Shown here: positions 6,069 to 10,404 of the stretch, piece after piece | How positions within the stretch are numbered: position 1 is the first letter of the stretch | Layout: each line of letters begins with the position of its first letter | Assembly: GCA_030642405.1 (NCBI GenBank) | Contig: DAOWNV010000073.1 | Coordinates: 1-10,404 of the forward strand | Length of the DNA: 10,404 nucleotides | Reading direction: 5' to 3' | Source: Desulfosarcina sp. | Lineage (GTDB): Bacteria; Desulfobacterota; Desulfobacteria; Desulfobacterales; Desulfosarcinaceae | Made by a program: the position numbers and the translations under genes | Notes under the pieces: generated by a model | Told to the model about the DNA's origin: nothing | Database searches by the model: none | The model's input: the letters and a program-made list of their open reading frames with translations, nothing else

Positions 6069-9044
6069 TTAGACACGATGAAGGGTAAGCTGGAAATCCG
6101 TTAATTTTTCATTTGCCGCATTGAGTTGGTCGAGGCTGGAGATGACGGCAATCGCTTTGGTGGCGCCGATTTCGACAAAATAACGATGGGCTGCATCCAC
6201 CACCATCTTTCGAGTAAGTCTCAACAAGTTTTCTTTGTTGCGCAGACGTGTTTCGTCTGACAGACCGACCAGTTGACGATAAAATGCCTTGCGAGCAGCA
6301 GGACCCGGCGGGTCTGGTTTGTCGATCTCTGAACAGACCTGCAAGATGGCCTCTTTTACATCCTCGTCTGTGAATTTTTCTGAGCAGATAAAATCGGTGG
6401 CTCCTGCGTAGATTTTCAGAGTATTAACGATATGGGGGTCGCGGTAGGAGCCGAAACTGAACAGACCGTCTTCGGCATTGTACAAGGCGAACCCGCCGTA
6501 CGCCCCGCCTTTTTCACGAATTTCCCTGTGAAGGTACATGGATCGAAGCAATTTGGCGATCACCGACAAAGCGGGGCTGTCTGCATGACCAAGGCGGACG
6601 GTCGGGAAGGTCTGAGCCACGAAAGAGACGGCCGTGGAAGTGCTCCACCCTTCCATGGGCAGGTCCGGTGCCGGCTCCATTTGGGGTGCTGTAAAGCCAT
6701 TGGCACCGGTTGCGGAAAGGTTGTTGACCAACGTGTTGACGCTTTGTGTCGCCTTTTCCAGAGGTTTTGTCTCCCCAACCAGAGCGATGTTGATGTTTTT
6801 TTGTGAAAACAATGTAGAGCCAATGGCTTTCAGGTTTTCTGCAAGGTTTTGCAAACCGTTTTCGGTTGTCTCGTTTTCAATTTGTTTAATGGTGTGGAGC
6901 TGGTGAATCCCTCCCCACATTTCCTGAAGATGATTGGCGCTGGAAAAATTTCTTGAGGCCAATGAAATGGCCAGCCGGTGGCCATTATGAACAACGGACG
7001 CTTCGAGCCCGGCCCGGTACTCTAATATTAGTTGCCGGAGTCGGACATGATCGGTAAAATCTACCTGAGCCACCAGTTCCTGAAGGATTTCGAACATCCG
7101 GTCCTGATTGTGGTTCAAACATTTGCCGCTGAAAGAGACGAAAGGAAAACAGTTCCCGTTTTCGTCAAAGCGTGTGCGGGCGTTGGCGGAAAAGCCGATG
7201 CCACCCGTATAAAGGTCCATCCGCCGGGCCATCTGGGTGTAGTCGAACATACTGGTGCCCACTTTATTTACGGCGTAGCAAAAGAATGGCATTAGAGGTA
7301 AAAGTTGGCTGTCGATCCTGCCGGTGCCCAACCCGCTTGAAAAATAAAAGATTCCTGATGTAGGTTGATCGTAGAGCGACACCGGAGGTTGAAGGCTTTC
7401 CGATTTTGGCGCGATGCATGCCACGGCCGGGGGGATGTCCTTTCGTGCAAGGGTTGGAAGGCTGTCAAGACTTTCCTGGGATTCCTGAAGTTTTTCCAAT
7501 GCTGCAGTATCTTCTCGAATACGCAGCCTGTCGGCTTCATCCATGGCAGCCAGCTTGTCCGCCAGCTTTTTTTCAACGCGACTGTTTTCTCTTTGTGCCA
7601 TCTCTTGGTCGGGAACCAGGGTAAATAAAACACGGTGGTTGTTTTCAAGAAGGGTTTTTCTGATTTTTTCTTCCAGAAAATCTCCTCCGGCTAACCCTTT
7701 TCGAAGACAATCGAAGTCCGCATCCAATTGAAGAATACGTTCGGGGTCTCCCCCGTGAAACCAGCTTGCCGATATACCAATCAGCAGCTTGATACCGTGA
7801 GGGTAAGGGGTGTTGGTGACCTCCTTGCGATGAAATTCGATTTGATGAATGGCTGACTTTACCAGTTCTCTGTCGATCCCGTCATCGGCAAGCTTTTTCA
7901 GAACATCGAAAATGATCGACTCGATTTTTTCAGCATCGGAGGCGGTCACATCCTTCAGGCCTACGGAGAACATGGTGTCCCTATTTTCAGCGTCGAATCC
8001 GGTGCCATCGGAAAGCGAGGTGCCTAATTGGCTGTCCATCAATGCTTTTCTAAGCGGTGATGCGGCATTCCCGATGAGAATTTGTTCGATCACCGCTGTC
8101 ACCAATACTTCGAATGTGTCTTTCACATCAGTCATCAGCCACGCTACGCAGGCCTGGTACTTTTTTTCCAGGTTTTCGTCACGACTGAGAGGGTAAGGGT
8201 AGGAAACGGTTTTAGGCGCCGACCACCGAGGTTGGGCAGGGACGTCGGTTTTTGGGTCGATACGCGAAAAACGGGTCAATACCCGCTGTTCGATGAATGC
8301 GAGGTGATCACTGAGGGAGAGGTTTCCGTAAGTGTAGAAAAAGGCGTTGCTTGGATGGTAGTGGCGGGCGTGAAACGCCTTGAGCTGTTCATAGGTGAGG
8401 GATGGTATGACCGAAGGCTCTCCGCCGGAGTTGTTGCTGTAGGTGGTATCCGGGTAGAGGGCGTTCAGCATAGAGCGGACCATGACCTGATCAGGGGAGG
8501 ACATAGCCCCTTTCATTTCGTTGTACACCACACCTTTATAGACCAGCCGGATATCTGCACCTTCCCCCTCCAGATCCAGCCGATGCCCTTCCTGTTTGAA
8601 ACTCAACGCATCGATGTTGGGAAAAAAGGCGGCATCCAGATATACATCCATGAGATTATAATAGTCTTTGCGATTTTGGGTGGAAAAGGGGTACATGGTC
8701 CAGTCGGAAGCGGTGAAGGCGTTCATGAACGTGGAGAGGCTGCGCTTTAGCATGGAAAAGAATGGGTCGTGCACCGGGAACCGTTCTGATCCGCAAAGAA
8801 CCGTATGCTCCAGGATGTGGGCAACACCGGTTGAATCCGATGGTACGGTTTTAAACGCCACGCCGAAGGTGTTTTCCTGATCCGCATTGCTGATGTGGAT
8901 ATGCCGGGCTCTGGTACCCTCGTGTTCTATCTTGTAAAGCCAGGACTGGATGTCGTCGAGGTAGGATATTTTCTTAACGGTGTAACCGCTAAGCCGGTCT
9001 CCGACTTTGATGCCTGGATTGTTTGCATCTGTTGTTTCACTCAT
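6069..9044 (-). CDS. M16C zinc metalloprotease, presequence protease (PreP) type
   Basis: The 991-residue protein has the length and two-half layout of PreP/Cym1-type M16C oligopeptidases, which enclose and degrade short unfolded peptides in a closed chamber. The inverted zinc motif HxxEH is HILEH at residues 76-80 (ligands H76 and H80, catalytic E79). The distal ligand is E176 in VVYNEMKGA, 96 residues on, as in PreP. LCGSERFPVHDPFF after the motif is also typical. In the C-terminal half, REKGGAYGG gives the conserved Arg-x6-Tyr substrate-positioning pair (R843, Y849), followed by FSFGSYRDP. There is no signal peptide, so the enzyme is probably cytoplasmic. GGAGG (complement 9050..9054) is 5 bases from the ATG. 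The gene sits between a small helix-turn-helix gene and the mscS-like gene. All key residues are present. The exact substrate is unknown. Confidence 0.93.
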   Translation of the reverse strand: MSETTDANNPGIKVGDRLSGYTVKKISYLDDIQSWLYKIEHEGTRARHIHISNADQENTFGVAFKTVPSDSTGVAHILEHTVLCGSERFPVHDPFFSMLKRSLSTFMNAFTASDWTMYPFSTQNRKDYYNLMDVYLDAAFFPNIDALSFKQEGHRLDLEGEGADIRLVYKGVVYNEMKGAMSSPDQVMVRSMLNALYPDTTYSNNSGGEPSVIPSLTYEQLKAFHARHYHPSNAFFYTYGNLSLSDHLAFIEQRVLTRFSRIDPKTDVPAQPRWSAPKTVSYPYPLSRDENLEKKYQACVAWLMTDVKDTFEVLVTAVIEQILIGNAASPLRKALMDSQLGTSLSDGTGFDAENRDTMFSVGLKDVTASDAEKIESIIFDVLKKLADDGIDRELVKSAIHQIEFHRKEVTNTPYPHGIKLLIGISASWFHGGDPERILQLDADFDCLRKGLAGGDFLEEKIRKTLLENNHRVLFTLVPDQEMAQRENSRVEKKLADKLAAMDEADRLRIREDTAALEKLQESQESLDSLPTLARKDIPPAVACIAPKSESLQPPVSLYDQPTSGIFYFSSGLGTGRIDSQLLPLMPFFCYAVNKVGTSMFDYTQMARRMDLYTGGIGFSANARTRFDENGNCFPFVSFSGKCLNHNQDRMFEILQELVAQVDFTDHVRLRQLILEYRAGLEASVVHNGHRLAISLASRNFSSANHLQEMWGGIHQLHTIKQIENETTENGLQNLAENLKAIGSTLFSQKNINIALVGETKPLEKATQSVNTLVNNLSATGANGFTAPQMEPAPDLPMEGWSTSTAVSFVAQTFPTVRLGHADSPALSVIAKLLRSMYLHREIREKGGAYGGFALYNAEDGLFSFGSYRDPHIVNTLKIYAGATDFICSEKFTDEDVKEAILQVCSEIDKPDPPGPAARKAFYRQLVGLSDETRLRNKENLLRLTRKMVVDAAHRYFVEIGATKAIAVISSLDQLNAANEKLTDFQLTLHRV

Positions 9045-9079
9045 GAAATCCTCCGATTTTGGTCAAGGTAGGGCGAAAT

Positions 9080-9436
9080 TTAAGCGGCTTTGTAGGTTCC
9101 GCGGCTGATCCGTACAATTTTTCCCATTTTGTTGAGGTAAAAAATGATATTACGCAATTTTTTGTCGTTATAACCAGTAAATTCACGTACTTCAGTGATG
9201 CTGATTCCCTTTTTGCTGCTCTCAATCAGATCCAGAACAGATTGGGTGGCACTTTGGGGAGATGATTCACAGTTTTTCACCTTAGACGATTTTGTTTGTG
9301 CGGGCAATGCCCTGATCAGCGACTCTATTCGGTCAAGTTTGGAATTAAGCTGGTCGATATCCCGCTTGGTGGGGATTTTATAGTTGTACATAAAAAATTT
9401 GACCATCGCATCAAAGCTGACCTGCTTTTTTTTCAT
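9080..9436 (-). CDS. small coiled-coil plus winged-helix-like protein, possible regulator
   Basis: This 118-residue basic protein is the first gene of the minus-strand operon. Residues 7-22 (SFDAMVKFFMYNYKIP) are amphipathic. Residues 24-44 (KRDIDQLNSKLDRIESLIRAL) show heptad spacing and probably form a coiled coil for oligomerisation. A Ser/Gln/Lys-rich linker covers about 46-65. The C-terminal half (VLDLIESSKKGISITEVREFTGYNDKKLRNIIFYLNKMGKIVRISRGTY) follows the helix, helix-turn-helix and beta-wing order of winged-helix DNA-binding domains. A DNA-binding role, perhaps autoregulation of this operon, is inference. I cannot assign a named family. GAAGGGA (complement 9443..9449) lies 6 bases from the ATG, and a good promoter lies just upstream. 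The next gene begins 35 bases after the stop. Confidence 0.8.
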   Translation of the reverse strand: MKKKQVSFDAMVKFFMYNYKIPTKRDIDQLNSKLDRIESLIRALPAQTKSSKVKNCESSPQSATQSVLDLIESSKKGISITEVREFTGYNDKKLRNIIFYLNKMGKIVRISRGTYKAA

Positions 9437-9471
9437 TTTTGTTCCCTTCGTGGGTGCATTAATCCTTATAC

Positions 9472-9501
9472 TTTATAAATGGATATCATTTGTAAAGTCA
9501 A
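9472..9501 (-). promoter_or_regulatory. sigma-70-type promoter of the minus-strand four-gene operon
   Basis: On the minus strand TTGACT (complement 9496..9501) and TATAAA (complement 9472..9477) each match the consensus in five of six positions with an 18-base spacer. An alternative minus-10, TTATAA, gives 17 bases. Transcription would begin about 9465, leaving a leader of roughly 30 bases before the ATG at 9436. This is the best promoter in the window and is well placed to drive the helix-turn-helix, peptidase, channel and unknown-protein genes. Confidence 0.6.
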
Positions 9502-9572
9502 TGAAAACAAGCCCCTGTTTGCAAAGCAGCGGAGCTTGACTCTCTAACTGAGCTCAAAAACTGGAGCCCGTC

Positions 9573-9686
9573 ATGCTTGAAACCATTCCCCCTTTAAGAA
9601 AAACATTGACATCGAGTCCAATTCTGACAAGATTACGGTTCACGTTTGCCTTCAAGCTGGAGAGTTTCCTCATTTACCGGTTTTAA
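9573..9686 (+). CDS. doubtful 37-residue small ORF
   Basis: ATG 9573 is preceded by GGAG (9563..9566) at an ideal 6-base spacing and opens a 37-codon frame beginning MLETIPPLRKTLTSSPIL and ending FLIYRF before TAA. The peptide is basic with hydrophobic residues towards its end. I recognise no family and see no clear promoter. The initiation context is the only support; it could be a chance ORF or a gene remnant. Confidence 0.2.
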   Translation: MLETIPPLRKTLTSSPILTRLRFTFAFKLESFLIYRF

Positions 9687-9792
9687 GAAAAATTGAGGGT
9701 GTAAAATTGTGTTAATTTGGGATTGAAATCAAAGATCCGGTTTTGCTTTCATTACTCCCGTAACCATAGCAACGATGCTTTCCCACATTCCT

Positions 9793-9798
9793 AAAGGG
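9793..9798 (+). promoter_or_regulatory. ribosome binding site supporting a GTG start for the barrel gene
   Basis: AAAGGG stands 7 bases before GTG 9806. The barrel frame has no ATG between its upstream stop (TAG 9767..9769) and the mature protein. This site is therefore the best indication of where translation begins. Confidence 0.5.
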
Positions 9799-9805
9799 CG
9801 TCTTC

Positions 9806-10404
9806 GTGCATCTGAATTCGACTTTTCTTCAAAGCCTGGGGATTTTTTCAAGACGCCACGTCGCGAGTATTTTTTCGCGGGTTACGTTCCCTTTTTGTTT
9901 GTTGTCTATTTCTTTTCTCATTTGTCCGGTTCATGAAACCATAGCAGACGTCACCGTCCTTCCGAGTCTCTCCACCGGTGTAAGCTACACGGATAATGTA
10001 TATCTAACCCCGGAGAACGAAGAGTACGACTGGCTCACCTTTATTTCTCCGGGAATTGACATAAGCATGACCGGCAAGCGGAGCGGTCTCGACATCGGTT
10101 TGTATACGGCCTATGTCAGTTACACGCGCTTTCCCGATCAGAATACCTGGCGATATGGTGTGAATCTGAATGGCTGGGCCGACATCACCAAAGAAACTCA
10201 ACTTTTTTTTGATAGCAGCTTTTTGAGAACCGAAGATCCACTTGGGGGTCCTAGCACACCGGGTTCCCCACCGGATACAACCGTCCGGCGGGGAAGGAAC
10301 CCTTACTACACAAGCACAACGACCATTGGTGTCCTCAACCGTTTCGGCGCCCAGGATGAAATTTCCCTGCAATATACATCCAACCTTTTGGAAAATGAGG
10401 ATGC
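9806..10404 (+). CDS. outer-membrane beta-barrel protein, exopolysaccharide-locus type (partial)
   Basis: The frame is open from a TAG at 9767 to the window end, giving 199 visible codons from GTG 9806. There is no ATG in the N-terminal part. After a long basic N-region (residues 1-26), a hydrophobic core (FPFCLLSISFLICPV, 28-42) leads to ETIA-DVTV, with likely signal cleavage after A47. The mature part begins VLPSLSTGVSYTDNVYLTPENEE and continues ISPGIDISMTG. Alternating polar and aromatic strands follow (GLDIGLYTAYVSYTRF; YGVNLNGWADI; ISLQYTSNLL) with loops rich in Pro, Gly and Asn. The opening SxSYTDNxxLTP and the segment RNPYYTSTTTIGVLNRFG resemble barrels of the TIGR03016/exosortase-associated type found with exopolysaccharide genes. 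That family call is from memory and tentative; the exported barrel is well supported. An alternative signal-like frame overlaps the N-terminus. Confidence 0.75.
   Translation, partial: MHLNSTFLQSLGIFSRRHVASIFSRVTFPFCLLSISFLICPVHETIADVTVLPSLSTGVSYTDNVYLTPENEEYDWLTFISPGIDISMTGKRSGLDIGLYTAYVSYTRFPDQNTWRYGVNLNGWADITKETQLFFDSSFLRTEDPLGGPSTPGSPPDTTVRRGRNPYYTSTTTIGVLNRFGAQDEISLQYTSNLLENED

Larger units (their letters stand above)
9502..9805. other. divergent intergenic region before the beta-barrel gene
   Basis: About 300 bases separate the operon promoter from the barrel gene. No recognisable gene or RNA is present. A TTGACA at 9606..9611 has only a poor minus-10 (AAGATT) after 17 bases, so no plus-strand promoter is called. 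Two related words, TTTAAGAAAAACATTGA (9593..9609) and TTTAAGAAAAATTGA (9682..9696), form an imperfect direct repeat. A 37-codon ORF lies within and is listed separately. Confidence 0.5.

Noticed and set aside
8082..8750. Plus-strand open frame of 222 codons antisense to the M16C peptidase
   Set aside because: The opposite strand encodes the conserved N-terminal half of the peptidase, including the E176 region. The antisense product is low-complexity and has no recognisable domain.
9530..9570. tRNA-like fragment: the minus strand reads GAGCTCAGTTAGAGAG, similar to a tRNA D-arm
   Set aside because: No matching acceptor, anticodon or T-arm stems could be built around it, and the match is short; treated as chance.
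9606..9628. TTGACA with AAGATT as a plus-strand promoter for the barrel gene
   Set aside because: The minus-10 matches in only three of six positions, and it lies almost 200 bases before the start with no supporting element.

Overview
The window reads as chromosomal DNA of a Gram-negative bacterium. It carries an inner-membrane-anchored TamB-type envelope protein, an outer-membrane beta-barrel precursor, an anti-sigma-28 factor and an MscS-type channel. Moderate GC content and the gene repertoire suggest a Desulfobacterota (Desulfobacteraceae-like) genome. That is an inference from gene style; there is no rRNA or other decisive marker. No tRNA, rRNA, CRISPR array, insertion sequence or phage gene was seen.

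Layout. On the minus strand at the left edge are the first 22 codons of a secreted protein (complement 1..67), directly downstream of a full-length tamB (complement 142..3957). The neighbour is probably the TamA outer-membrane partner, in reversed tamB-tamA order. A divergent AT-rich spacer (3958..4250) separates tamB from a lone flgM on the plus strand (4251..4568). flgM ends in a hairpin and a strong intrinsic terminator (4621..4658). Converging on that terminator is a four-gene minus-strand unit transcribed from about 9470 to 4699: a small coiled-coil plus winged-helix protein (9080..9436), a 991-residue PreP-type M16C zinc metalloprotease (6069..9044), a divergent MscS-family channel (5068..6012) and an unrecognised 118-residue protein (4699..5055). 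A good sigma-70-type promoter sits just upstream of the first gene. Gaps inside the unit are 35, 56 and 12 bases, each gene has a recognisable Shine-Dalgarno sequence, and there is no terminator between them.

A spacer of about 370 bases follows, holding no clear gene apart from one doubtful 37-codon ORF. At the right edge, on the plus strand, is the start of an outer-membrane beta-barrel protein (9806..>10404). It appears to use a GTG start and resembles the barrels associated with exopolysaccharide/exosortase loci.

The left part concerns outer-membrane biogenesis and flagellar control. The central unit combines a possible regulator, peptide degradation and a membrane channel in an association I do not recognise. 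The most useful observations are the hidden gene starts at both edges, a 22-codon relay ORF between tamB and its neighbour, the unusual pore-helix region of the MscS homologue, and the uncharacterised proteins at the two ends of the central operon.
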